Of a stretch of DNA of 64,000 nucleotides, positions 19,531 through 28,499 are shown piece after piece. Each line of letters starts with the position of its first letter. Position 1 is the first letter of the stretch. Below the pieces are notes generated by a model. It saw only the letters and a list, made by a program, of their open reading frames with translations, was not told the DNA's origin and made no database searches. Source of the DNA: Leptospira bourretii (GTDB taxonomy: Bacteria; Spirochaetota; Leptospiria; Leptospirales; Leptospiraceae); contig NZ_RQFW01000018.1 in the NCBI RefSeq assembly GCF_004770145.1, positions 444,422 to 508,421 of the forward strand, written 5' to 3'. A program made the translations under genes and the position numbers.

Positions 19531-21632
19531 TCGGAAATCCCTTCCCAATCTTCACCGACACCTGCTGCTTGGTAGTATTCACATCTTTCAATATAAATCT
19601 GTGCTGCCAAATCTTCTGGATTGTTTGTTAACACCTCGCGAAATCCTTCTAATGCTGAAACAAATTCGGCACGTTCATAATCAAAAATTGCTGCTTCAAA
19701 TCTTTCTTTATTTTCAATTTTTTTATTAGAAATATCATCAATACCCGAAATTAATACCTCTGCTATCATTACAGATTCTTGTTTTCCTTTGACCCGAACA
19801 AAATCTAAAATTCGATAAGGAATTGTATCTAAATCTTCATGCATCATAAGTGAAGTTAAACTTACAAGAATTCTTGCACCGTATTTTTTTGTTAAACCTT
19901 GAATGCGACTCGCAAGATTAACTGTGTCAGAAATAACGGTCGACTCAAATCTTTTCTCTTCCCCCAAAATTCCAAGCATGGTGTCACCAGAATGAATTCC
20001 AATCCCTGCATGAAGTGGTAAATATCCCAATGAACGCCTCCGTTCATTGTATTTTTCTAATTCCCATTGGATTTCTTCTGCTGCTTTGATGGAATCTTGA
20101 ATCCCTCCATCAAACAATGCCATAATCGCACTTCCAATGTATTTATCGATAAAACCATTGTTTTTGCGAACACAAGGTCCAATCCTTCCTAAATAAGAAT
20201 TAGTAAATAACATTCGGTTTTCAAGTGAAATGGAATATATGATATCCCAAAACTCCCAAATGTCTGCGAACAAAATGGTCATTTCTCTTTCGCTACTATC
20301 ACCTAACTGAACTTCTTCGATACTTTCCTTTCCCAAATGAGTCAAAAAGTCACGAGGAATAAATTTTGCATAAAGTCGATTTGTTAAGATAAACTGTTCA
20401 TTAATAGTTTCGAATTCTTCTTTTAATAATACTTTTTTATGGAAGTTTCTTGCCGTACGAAGTGTTACTATTGTGGACTGAACCCCAAAAAATAAAAATA
20501 CAGCAATTTGAGATAATGTTGATTCTCCTTCCCCACGATAAGCAAGAAAAACGTCATAAACGAACCCAACAAACAGCACCAAATATCCTAAAAAGAAAAT
20601 TCCTGATTCAGGCAACCCTCTAACCATCATTTGGTATAATCGAATTCCCAAAAACAAAGCATAAACAAGACCTAATACCTGAAATACAAGTTCAAACTGA
20701 GTATAAACTTCCGGCTTAATGATTAAGCCATAAACTAACATAAACTGTACGTAAGCGCTGAAATAAAGAATCAACTTTGTATCGATAAATCTAGGAAAAA
20801 GTCCATCAACAAACCACAAAAACAAAATTCCTAAAACAAATACAGATGCATAGTCAACATAAATCACTAGTTCCCAGGGAATATTTGGGAATACAGCATA
20901 AATTGTTTTACTACCAATAAAAGGAATTCTTGCAGCAAAAACTAAACAGAAAAACCCAAAGTAAAATGCTTCTCTTTGTTTGTTTCGATAGAAAAATAAA
21001 ATAAAATGATACAAACCAAACATAAATATAGCGCCCGTTAACGCTAAATCAATCGTACTTTGTGCTAGAATATAATTTTGAACACTTTCAGCAAGGCCAA
21101 AGATTGGTGCATTGGGGAGGCCACCTTCTTTGTGATGGAAATTACTGACTTCAATTCGAATCTGAAGATGATTCTCTGCACCAATAGTAAAACTTTGCCC
21201 TTGGGCACTTGGAATGGTTGTTTCTTTCGTTTTGCCAGGAACTCCCGACACCAAACTTCTGTTACCCGCCAACAACCGAAATGAAGTGCGAACCTCAGGC
21301 AAATAAACCGAATAAATTTGATTTTCTTTGGGAAGATGAATGTCCAACACGTAGGTGCCATATCCCTTTCCATCCTTGATCTCCGAATGCAAAGGAACTT
21401 GGTTCCAAAGAGCTGGAACGGGAAGGTAAATTGAAGAAGGAGCACCTTCAGGAACGTTGAATTGTCCTGGATAAAATTTCCAGTCTCCGTGAAGCGCGAT
21501 GGCGACTCCTGATTCAAACGAAACGTTTCTTAAATCCAATTCACCCGATTGAATTTTCGGCGAAGGAGCCACCATACGACAGGCCGTTGACAAAAGGGCA
21601 ATGGAAAGATAGATTATTGTTTGGCGGGTCAT
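19518..21632 (-). CDS. 7TM-DISM receptor with class III cyclase domain lacking one metal Asp (half-site B)
   Basis: 704 residues with the same layout as its downstream neighbour: lipobox-like LSTAC, a DISM extracellular domain, seven TM helices, a cyclase domain and a TPR-like tail. The first metal Asp is kept (Asp457 in FADIWEF), but the second is Ser501 (KYIGSAIMA instead of GDA; codon AGT). The transition-state residues Asn572 and Arg576 (SDTVNLASR) are intact, so its losses complement those of the downstream gene. The usual FADIxxFT is also altered to FADIWEFWD. It is the first gene of the pair, divergent from the fliG-like gene; AAGG lies just before the ATG. The sensed ligand is unknown. 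Confidence 0.88.
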   Translation of the reverse strand: MTRQTIIYLSIALLSTACRMVAPSPKIQSGELDLRNVSFESGVAIALHGDWKFYPGQFNVPEGAPSSIYLPVPALWNQVPLHSEIKDGKGYGTYVLDIHLPKENQIYSVYLPEVRTSFRLLAGNRSLVSGVPGKTKETTIPSAQGQSFTIGAENHLQIRIEVSNFHHKEGGLPNAPIFGLAESVQNYILAQSTIDLALTGAIFMFGLYHFILFFYRNKQREAFYFGFFCLVFAARIPFIGSKTIYAVFPNIPWELVIYVDYASVFVLGILFLWFVDGLFPRFIDTKLILYFSAYVQFMLVYGLIIKPEVYTQFELVFQVLGLVYALFLGIRLYQMMVRGLPESGIFFLGYLVLFVGFVYDVFLAYRGEGESTLSQIAVFLFFGVQSTIVTLRTARNFHKKVLLKEEFETINEQFILTNRLYAKFIPRDFLTHLGKESIEEVQLGDSSEREMTILFADIWEFWDIIYSISLENRMLFTNSYLGRIGPCVRKNNGFIDKYIGSAIMALFDGGIQDSIKAAEEIQWELEKYNERRRSLGYLPLHAGIGIHSGDTMLGILGEEKRFESTVISDTVNLASRIQGLTKKYGARILVSLTSLMMHEDLDTIPYRILDFVRVKGKQESVMIAEVLISGIDDISNKKIENKERFEAAIFDYERAEFVSALEGFREVLTNNPEDLAAQIYIERCEYYQAAGVGEDWEGISEWEK

Positions 21633-21708
21633 CCCTAACCTTCAGAGACTTGGAGGACAAGAATTTGGAAAGGAAGTTTTCGAATTAAAAAAAATAATAT
21701 TTTTTGGT

Positions 21709-21736
21709 TTGTACGACTATCCCATTCAGTTATTAT
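21709..21736 (+). promoter_or_regulatory. Putative sigma-70 promoter of the fliG-like/fliH operon
   Basis: TTGTAC (21709-21714), a 16-base spacer, then TATTAT (21731-21736). The predicted start falls only a few bases before the ATG at 21746, and no Shine-Dalgarno sequence is seen, so the transcript could be nearly leaderless. Confidence 0.35.
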
Positions 21737-21745
21737 GTCACCTAA

Positions 21746-22906
21746 ATGAAAACTCCATCCGGACCCAACAAGGCCGCCCTTGCCTACCAAATCCTCGGCC
21801 GCTATTTACCGGATGAAGTTTTCTCCCATTTGAGTGATGATGAAATTGAATCACTCCTCATCAAGGTGGAGACCAATCCTTCCCCAACCCGAGGCCAAGA
21901 AAAAGACATCCTCCTTTCCTTTACCCAGTTCCTTCAAAAAAACCAGAAACAAACAAAGGGAAAAAATACAAATCAAGGGCACCCCACCAAAACCATGGGG
22001 AAATATGCGAAGGACGATAATTCTCCAGAAAAGAAGGCAAAAATTGGCCCTAAGTTCGAAAATTCCCCTTTAGTTGATGGCGGTTATACGAATAGCGAAT
22101 ATAATCCCCGAAATTTTGGGGGAACTGATGGGAAATACTCGCATAACGAAGATCCAGATTCAAATGAATTGTATTCTCTCCTCCAAGAAATCCTAAAAGA
22201 AGAAGAATCTAAGTCGAACGCACCTCTTTGGCCGGAACTCCCCAAATATTCTCTGGAAATGCTCCGCCACCTGACCATGGACGAATCGTCAGAAGTTGTG
22301 GCAAGGGTTCTTAGTTTTTCAGATCCAGAGACGGCCTCTGAAGTCCTATCCGAATACCCAGAAAACCATCGGGAGGATGTCATTTTAGCTCTTTCCGAAA
22401 TTGACTACCATTCGGACAGAGAAAGGGACCAATTAGAGCGGTTCCTTCGGTTCAAAATGGAACTGATCGAGAAAAAAATGCCGGTTTCGAAGATCCGCAG
22501 CCGGAAGGCAAAAACTGCCGGCGAAATTCTGACTCGACTTCCTTTTTTGCCTTCTCAAAATTTAATTGAACGAATTCAGAAAAAAAGCCCAGAATATGCC
22601 GAAACTATAGTAGAACACTACTTTCGTTTGGAAGACCTCCTTCATTTAGGAAGGACGAGCCTCACTCGGTTCTTTTCTGAAATCCATCCTCTTGTCATAG
22701 CTTGTGCTTTGAAAGGAGTGGAGACGGATTTTCGCGACCAAGTTTATTCCAATTTGGAATCTTGGCTTGTGAAAGAAATAAAGATCGAATGGGATTCGTT
22801 AGGTCCTGTTTCTTTAGCAGAAATCGAAGAAGCCCAAAAGGGTATCTTAGATCGCTTGCGAGAGGCAATGGATGAGGGCAAAGTGAAACTCTGGAGATTG
22901 AAGTAA
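21746..22906 (+). CDS. Divergent FliG-like flagellar motor switch protein
   Basis: 386 residues, slightly longer than typical FliG (about 330-340). An N-terminal FliG-like segment (PNKAALAYQILGRYLPDEVFSHLSDDEI) is followed by a low-complexity, Lys/Asn-rich insertion (about 70-140), then FliG middle and C-terminal domains. The last 110 residues are clearly FliG_C (LEDLLHL...ALKGVETDFRDQVYSNL...LGPVSLAEIEEAQKGIL). The EHPQ motif that contacts FliM in standard FliG is not present; the equivalent stretch reads MDESSEVVARVLSFSDPETASEVL. It lies five bases upstream of fliH. Probably one of several spirochaetal FliG paralogues; whether it sits in the C-ring is uncertain. Confidence 0.78.
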   Translation: MKTPSGPNKAALAYQILGRYLPDEVFSHLSDDEIESLLIKVETNPSPTRGQEKDILLSFTQFLQKNQKQTKGKNTNQGHPTKTMGKYAKDDNSPEKKAKIGPKFENSPLVDGGYTNSEYNPRNFGGTDGKYSHNEDPDSNELYSLLQEILKEEESKSNAPLWPELPKYSLEMLRHLTMDESSEVVARVLSFSDPETASEVLSEYPENHREDVILALSEIDYHSDRERDQLERFLRFKMELIEKKMPVSKIRSRKAKTAGEILTRLPFLPSQNLIERIQKKSPEYAETIVEHYFRLEDLLHLGRTSLTRFFSEIHPLVIACALKGVETDFRDQVYSNLESWLVKEIKIEWDSLGPVSLAEIEEAQKGILDRLREAMDEGKVKLWRLK

Positions 22907-22910
22907 GTAT

Positions 22911-23834
22911 ATGGCAAAACTCGTCTTTAAACCAATCCAAATTGCCGACTTACAAGAAGAAGTTGAGATTCAACTTCCTGATAAGTACAAAAAATTTCAT
23001 AAAACCGACGAACAAGAAGACTTCGAGATAGACCAAGAAGGGAATATCATTGAACAGTACCAAGGTCCATCGATTGAAGAAATCGAAGCGGAACTCCAAA
23101 GGTATCGCCAAGAAACTGAAGAACAAGTCCGTCAATTATTAGAAGACGCAAAAAAACAAGCCAAGTCCATTGAAGAAGAAGGTAGAACCAAAGCCTTCCA
23201 AATGGTTCAAGACTCCAAAGAAAAAATCAAACTAGAAGAAGACTCTGGCCGTGCCAAAGCGGAACAAATCTTAGATCGTGCTAAGATGGAAGTCGAACGT
23301 ATGATCAAAGAAGCCGAAATGAAACAGGCTGAGATCGAACACGAAGCATACCAAAAAGGTTATGACGCTGGCCGTGAAGTTGGATTCAAAAAAGGCCAAG
23401 GGGAAGTGAGACGACTCATTGACCGATTAGGAACTATCATTGGTAAGGCGATCGACATCCGCGAAGAAATGATTGCGGCATCAGAAAAACAAATGGTCGA
23501 AATGATTCTTGTCATTGCAAGAAAAGTAATCAAAGACGAAATCATTGAGCGTAAAGAAATTGTACTCAATAATATCCGTGAAGCAATGAAACGAATTAAA
23601 GATCGTGACCGTATCGACATCCGTGTGAACTTTGCTGACTTGGAACTGACTACTGCTCACAAAGACGAACTCATCAAACTGATGGAATCACTCAGAAAAG
23701 TAAACATTTACGAAGATTCACGTGTAGATCGTGGTGGAGTGATCATCGAAACAGATGTGGGAGCAATCGACGCAAGGATTTCTACTCAGCTCAAAGAAAT
23801 CGAAGAGGCAATTCGAAACGTAGAACCGATATGA
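22911..23834 (+). CDS. fliH: Flagellar export-apparatus stator protein FliH
   Basis: 307 residues. A short N-terminal region is followed by a long charged coiled coil (about 55-160), including the Gly-spaced AYQKGYDAGREVGFKKGQGE characteristic of FliH. The C-terminal FliH/HrpE domain (MVEMILVIARKVIKDEIIERKEIVLNNI...GGVIIETDVGAIDARI) is the conserved part. FliH tethers and regulates the FliI ATPase of the flagellar type III export system. It follows the fliG-like gene by 4 bases and overlaps the next gene by 4 (ATGA). The usual partners fliF and fliI are not adjacent in this window. Confidence 0.88.
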   Translation: MAKLVFKPIQIADLQEEVEIQLPDKYKKFHKTDEQEDFEIDQEGNIIEQYQGPSIEEIEAELQRYRQETEEQVRQLLEDAKKQAKSIEEEGRTKAFQMVQDSKEKIKLEEDSGRAKAEQILDRAKMEVERMIKEAEMKQAEIEHEAYQKGYDAGREVGFKKGQGEVRRLIDRLGTIIGKAIDIREEMIAASEKQMVEMILVIARKVIKDEIIERKEIVLNNIREAMKRIKDRDRIDIRVNFADLELTTAHKDELIKLMESLRKVNIYEDSRVDRGGVIIETDVGAIDARISTQLKEIEEAIRNVEPI

Positions 23835-25816
23835 TTTCGAAAACCCGTATCTACCAACTCGTATTCGGGTTCTCATTCGTTCTTTTTCCAACTGTTTTTA
23901 GTTTGGCGGCGGAACCATGCGGAACCATGATCACTTCCTTCGAAAAACCGGTTGTTTTAAAAACTGACTGGTTATTTCGCAAAGGAGATAACTTAGATTG
24001 GAGAGATGAAACTGTAGAAGAATCTTTCTGGGTCAAACGTTCTGTTCCTGATTATGGAATTTCAAAAACAGAAAATCTAACAGGCTATCACTGGTATCGT
24101 TGTTCCTTTTTTTTACCAGACAATTACACAACCCCAGTGGAACCAATTGCCATCCAATTGGGTCGCATCCGAGACATCGATGAGTTTTATTTAAATGGAA
24201 CTCTAATTGATAAAACAGGAACCGTTCTTCCCAAACTAGAAGTTGACTTTCAAAAAATTAGAATATACTCTCTGCCAACCCATCTTCTCAAACCGGGCCT
24301 CAACATTATGGCGATCCGTATCTATGCGGCAACAAACCTGAATGGACTGAAAGAAGCTCCGACAATCGCAAAAGAACGTCTGTTACGTGAAACTGTCTTT
24401 TCGAAAGAAGCGTTTGCCATGGTATGTGGTTATGTATTTATCTTTATGGGAATCTACTTTTTAGTAGGTTCCATTGTCCGCGGGAGAGCTGGTGAAAACT
24501 TTTTCTTTGCCTTATTTTCCATTTTCATGGGGATATATGTTTTAATCCGGACCCAACACAGAGATATTTTATTTGATAGTTTTACTTGGTCTTATGTTGC
24601 GGAACTATTAGTTCTCATTTGCCTTCCTGTATTTTTTATCAACTTTATGCACCAATATTTAAAAATGAAACGTAACATAGTTTTATTGGTGTATGAAGTA
24701 TTTTTATTTGCATTATTCGTAATTACACTTTTTTTTAGAACTCCTAAAACTTGGATTTTGGTCATTGCACTTTTCAATTATGTTTTGCCAGTGGCAATGG
24801 GTCTTGTGATTTATTTGTTTGTAAAGAATGGAAAAGCAAACATAGCAAAGGTAAAATACATCCTCATCGGAATTGCATGTATATTACCTACAATTTTAAT
24901 CGATAGTCTCTCGGCTTTAGAAATCATTTCTATGCCTGGAACTTTGTATTTAGGATTTTTGATCTTTTTGGTAATGATATCCATCCAACTTTCCAACGAC
25001 ATTGTTTTAGGATTAGAGAACTTTATCGAACAAGAAAAAGAACTCATCCAAATGGAAAGAGTCAAAACTGGTTTTTTAATTAATTTATCCTCTGAATTCA
25101 AATCGGGAATGGAAAAAATCAAAAAAGCCATCGACAATATCTCCACAAGTCACGGCAAAACTGCTTTAAAAGAACAAACAAAAGTTTCCCCAAAACAAGC
25201 TGCAAAAAAGAAAACTAAAAGCAAAACAGGATCAAAACAAGAAATTGATCCAATCAAACAGGCTGAAGACCATATTGCTTACATGAGTTATATGGTAGAA
25301 GAAGCAATGCTTCTCAGAAAATTAGAGGAAAAAACATACATTCCTTTTTATGAAACATTTTCAGTCACAGAATTAATTAGGAACTGCGTATCTAGCGTTG
25401 AAAACCATCTAGAACAATATAGAAAAACTACATCTATCGAAGTAAAACCAAATGATTTAGAGATATATTTTCCAAAGGAATTGTTATTTTGCATATTGAG
25501 AAACCTCGTAGAAAATGCATACCAATACACCGATCAAAAAACAGACATTAGTATTGAATTTTTCAATCGCGATGGTTACCACCAATTGATCGTTATGGAT
25601 GAAGGTATGGGCCTTAGCCAATTGGAAATGGAAACCATATTTCAAAAATTTGTTCGCGGTTATCGCGATAAAAAAAATGAAATTCCCGGCGCAGGGATTG
25701 GTTTAACTCTCGTAGAAGCCACAACAAAATTTCTAAGTGGAACCGTAAGTTTAAAGTCAAGCGAAGGAATGGGAGCCAAATTCACAATTCGGATTCCGGA
25801 GAAACCTAAAAAATGA
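23831..25816 (+). CDS. 7TM-DISM histidine-kinase-like protein without phospho-acceptor His
   Basis: 661 residues: a signal peptide, a DISM extracellular jelly-roll (about 30-185), seven TM helices (about 195-390), a DHp-like helix and a HATPase_c domain. The ATP-binding boxes look functional: N-box ILRNLVENAYQYTD, G1 VMDEGMGLS, G2 GAGIGLTLVEA. The DHp motif reads FLINLSSEFKSG, so Ser421 stands where the phosphorylated His should be. A Lys-rich insertion (about 440-475) splits the DHp region. It overlaps fliH by 4 bases and the next gene by 4, so it is part of the fliG-like/fliH operon. It could bind ATP and transmit a signal without autophosphorylation, or phosphorylate a partner. Confidence 0.85.
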   Translation: MISKTRIYQLVFGFSFVLFPTVFSLAAEPCGTMITSFEKPVVLKTDWLFRKGDNLDWRDETVEESFWVKRSVPDYGISKTENLTGYHWYRCSFFLPDNYTTPVEPIAIQLGRIRDIDEFYLNGTLIDKTGTVLPKLEVDFQKIRIYSLPTHLLKPGLNIMAIRIYAATNLNGLKEAPTIAKERLLRETVFSKEAFAMVCGYVFIFMGIYFLVGSIVRGRAGENFFFALFSIFMGIYVLIRTQHRDILFDSFTWSYVAELLVLICLPVFFINFMHQYLKMKRNIVLLVYEVFLFALFVITLFFRTPKTWILVIALFNYVLPVAMGLVIYLFVKNGKANIAKVKYILIGIACILPTILIDSLSALEIISMPGTLYLGFLIFLVMISIQLSNDIVLGLENFIEQEKELIQMERVKTGFLINLSSEFKSGMEKIKKAIDNISTSHGKTALKEQTKVSPKQAAKKKTKSKTGSKQEIDPIKQAEDHIAYMSYMVEEAMLLRKLEEKTYIPFYETFSVTELIRNCVSSVENHLEQYRKTTSIEVKPNDLEIYFPKELLFCILRNLVENAYQYTDQKTDISIEFFNRDGYHQLIVMDEGMGLSQLEMETIFQKFVRGYRDKKNEIPGAGIGLTLVEATTKFLSGTVSLKSSEGMGAKFTIRIPEKPKK

Positions 25817-27810
25817 AATCTTCAATTTTATATAGAATTTTTATTCTAAGTTTCTTTTTATTTGTTTCAAACTGCGCACGTTTCACAGACGAAAACACCG
25901 TTGTACTAAGATTAGATGGTGATGATTGGGGAATTTATTTTAACGACAACCCCGATATCCTTAACAATGAATTTAACGCCAACAATTTAGATATCACAAC
26001 TGTTCCTAGCAATTTCCGCAATATAAACAAAAGTTATCGCGGTTCCATTTGGGTTAGAAAAAACTTTGAAATCACAACAGAACAGCACCAAAAATCTTTA
26101 GCCCTACAACTTGGGAAAATCTACCAATCGGATGAAGTCTTTATTAATGGTGTTCTAATTGGTAAAAATAATTCCGCATTCGGAAAAGATCCGGATGAAT
26201 TTGCTTTTGGCAGACCAAGAATTTATCCGATTCCCCATGACTTATTGTTAGAAGGTGAGAATGTTCTCATTGTAAAAATTAACTCTTCTCTTTCTACTTC
26301 AGCCGGAATCATTACTGGTCCAATTCGTATCGTTACCTATGAAGAAGCGCTAAATGGCAACTTATATGATTCGCTTGTAGAATTGATTTTTGTTGGATTT
26401 TATCTGTTTATAGCATTATTTTTCTTTATAAACTTCTTCAATCTTCGAGACAAAAAAGAATACCTTAGTTTCAGTATTCTAGCGCTAATTTTCTCCGGTT
26501 ATGAGTTATCAAAAAACGAAGTTCGATTCTTTTTGATCAATCAATTTGCAATATTAAAATTTATTGAATATTCATTTCTTCTTATCCTTCCTTATGGATT
26601 TATTAAATTCATTCAAGATTTCTTTGAGCTTAAACCTTTCAAATACCAAAGATTATATCTGTTAACTCAGTTTTTCTTTATAGCAGTATTTGCAATCATC
26701 CATAATCCAGTATTTTGGTATAACTTCATCGGATATTGGGACATTCATTTACTCGCGGTGATTGGATATGCAATTTATGTTACTTTTTTAAAGTTCCGTG
26801 ACCAAGCTCGGGGATCGACAATCCACTTACTTGCACTCATATATTTATTATATTCAATTCTAAAAGAAATTTTAATTGAGCGAGGTTATTTAAATTCACC
26901 ATCCTCTCTTGAAACTAGTTTTTTAGTTTATCTAGTTCTCATGACATTGGCCCTGCGATTTCAATTTTTAATGATGAAACGCAAACTTCAAAACAGATAT
27001 GAAAGACTAAAAGAAGCAGACTCTTTACGAGAAAAGATATTCTATTATATGGATGCGATGATTTCAGGTCCTCTGAAATCGATGAAAGAAAAACTAATTT
27101 CTTTCCGTGAATCTACGCAAAAAACCAAGGATAAAAACTTAGTAAAAGAAGTAATAGAGGTCCAATCATCCATTGACAACGTAATGGATGATATCATTGA
27201 ACTTTCACGTTTGGAAGTTTTAAAGGAAGTTCCATTCAAAGAACAAGTCAATTTCATTTCGTTTATCAACGAAGTGATCCCAGAAGATGACATCACATAT
27301 TCGATTAAAGTAAATCCAGAAACAGAAATTCATAACAGTTTAGATTTAATCAACTCAGTTGTTGTTAGGTTAGTAGACTTTCCTCCTTTCAAAGAATTCA
27401 ATCATAATGATTTAATCATCACACAGGATTTAAAAGGGAATGTTCACTTCCGCTTTTTATTGTTTCATAGCAATCCAAAAGTTTCACAGAGATTATTTAG
27501 TGATTTGGTAGAAAACTATAATACTCTGACCCCCGTAAAAGTCAAATGGGCCATTATTCTTGAGATTGTTCGTTTGTTAGGTGCTAAAATTGATTTCAAA
27601 ATCATCAAAAAGAAATATTTAAAAATCGATTTAGGTATTGCTGCAATCGTTCCTATCTCCGAATTACAACCAATCAAAGAATCAAAAACATCTACTCCTT
27701 CAACTTCAAATAAAACAGGAAAAGAAGATTGGAGAGTTACCTTAAAGCGGATTTGGAAATTTTTAAAAGAAACTGAAATAAAGATTCCAAACTTTAAAAA
27801 GAAAAAATAA
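25813..27810 (+). CDS. Degenerate 7TM-DISM kinase-like membrane protein (pseudokinase)
   Basis: 665 residues: a lipoprotein-type signal (FVSNC), a DISM-like extracellular domain (RGSIWVRKNFEI...LALQLGKIYQSDEVFINGVLIG), seven TM helices and a kinase-like cytoplasmic part. The DHp position reads FYYMDAMISGPL, with Ala415 for His. The ATP-binding boxes of HATPase_c cannot be recognised at all. It is therefore a candidate signalling partner of the preceding protein, not an enzyme. The 4-base ATGA overlap suggests stoichiometric translation of the pair. It is followed 12 bases later by the Crp/Fnr gene, which may be read through from this operon. Confidence 0.8.
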   Translation: MKSSILYRIFILSFFLFVSNCARFTDENTVVLRLDGDDWGIYFNDNPDILNNEFNANNLDITTVPSNFRNINKSYRGSIWVRKNFEITTEQHQKSLALQLGKIYQSDEVFINGVLIGKNNSAFGKDPDEFAFGRPRIYPIPHDLLLEGENVLIVKINSSLSTSAGIITGPIRIVTYEEALNGNLYDSLVELIFVGFYLFIALFFFINFFNLRDKKEYLSFSILALIFSGYELSKNEVRFFLINQFAILKFIEYSFLLILPYGFIKFIQDFFELKPFKYQRLYLLTQFFFIAVFAIIHNPVFWYNFIGYWDIHLLAVIGYAIYVTFLKFRDQARGSTIHLLALIYLLYSILKEILIERGYLNSPSSLETSFLVYLVLMTLALRFQFLMMKRKLQNRYERLKEADSLREKIFYYMDAMISGPLKSMKEKLISFRESTQKTKDKNLVKEVIEVQSSIDNVMDDIIELSRLEVLKEVPFKEQVNFISFINEVIPEDDITYSIKVNPETEIHNSLDLINSVVVRLVDFPPFKEFNHNDLIITQDLKGNVHFRFLLFHSNPKVSQRLFSDLVENYNTLTPVKVKWAIILEIVRLLGAKIDFKIIKKKYLKIDLGIAAIVPISELQPIKESKTSTPSTSNKTGKEDWRVTLKRIWKFLKETEIKIPNFKKKK

Positions 27811-27822
27811 AATCTAAAATTC

Positions 27823-28449
27823 ATGATCATAAAGTATCTAACACAACCAAATCCAGAATCATTGAGGAAGGCCTTTGAAGGTTGTCAGGAACTTACATTC
27901 TCAAAAGATGAATTTTTATTTCATGGTGGCGATCCGGTTGCTTACATGGACCTACTCGTTTCCGGTGATCTTCAGGTATTCAAATACGATGGGAACATGA
28001 ATGAGGTGACCTTAACATTCTTTCGTCCCGTAAGTATCATTGCCGAGTGGGCAGTCATCCAAGGCATTCCTTATCCTGCCTCCGGTAGATTCACAAAAAG
28101 TAGTACGATCTTAAGAATGCCTCTTTCAGAAGTACAAACACGCATTCACAAAAATATCGAATTAAACCATATTCTAATGCACTCATTGATGAATAAAATT
28201 GATACCTTAAATTTAGCAATCAATCGCGGACTTACGATGGATGCCATGCAAAGGGTGGCTCATTTTTTATTCTACGGGACTCCAGATTCTCTGGCATTAA
28301 AACAAACACAAATGGCTTCTCTTCTTTATTTAAGGCCGGAAACATTCTCAAGAATACTAAAACAATTAAAAGAACAAGGTCTTATCGATACCCAAAAAGG
28401 AGAAATTTCCATTATCGACAAAGAAGGACTATTGAAAATTTTAGCATAG
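27823..28449 (+). CDS. Crp/Fnr-family regulator, probable NO-responsive (DNR/NnrR-like)
   Basis: 208 residues. An N-terminal cNMP-binding-like beta-roll (FLFHGGDPVAYMDLLVSGDLQVF), a dimerisation helix and a C-terminal winged helix make up the protein. The recognition helix reads RPETFSRILKQL: the E-x-x-S-R set is the one FNR uses to read TTGAT. The Fe-S cysteines of FNR are absent (only Cys21 is seen), so oxygen sensing by a cluster is unlikely; DNR/NnrR-type control by NO fits the context. Two perfect TTGAT-N4-ATCAA boxes lie nearby, at nnrS and norC. The effector is inferred. Confidence 0.85.
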   Translation: MIIKYLTQPNPESLRKAFEGCQELTFSKDEFLFHGGDPVAYMDLLVSGDLQVFKYDGNMNEVTLTFFRPVSIIAEWAVIQGIPYPASGRFTKSSTILRMPLSEVQTRIHKNIELNHILMHSLMNKIDTLNLAINRGLTMDAMQRVAHFLFYGTPDSLALKQTQMASLLYLRPETFSRILKQLKEQGLIDTQKGEISIIDKEGLLKILA

Positions 28450-28452
28450 TTC

Positions 28453-28481
28453 TTGATTTGAATCAATGAAATGATTCTAAT
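28453..28481 (+). promoter_or_regulatory. FNR/DNR box overlapping the putative nnrS promoter
   Basis: TTGATTTGAATCAA (28453-28466) is a perfect TTGAT-N4-ATCAA palindrome. Its first six bases also serve as a -35 (TTGATT), with a 17-base spacer to TCTAAT (28476-28481). No -10 is visible at class II spacing (28489-28494 reads AGGATC, which looks like the ribosome-binding site). Binding here would be expected to block, not activate, this promoter. Confidence 0.55.
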
Positions 28482-28499
28482 TTCCATTAGGATCGAATC

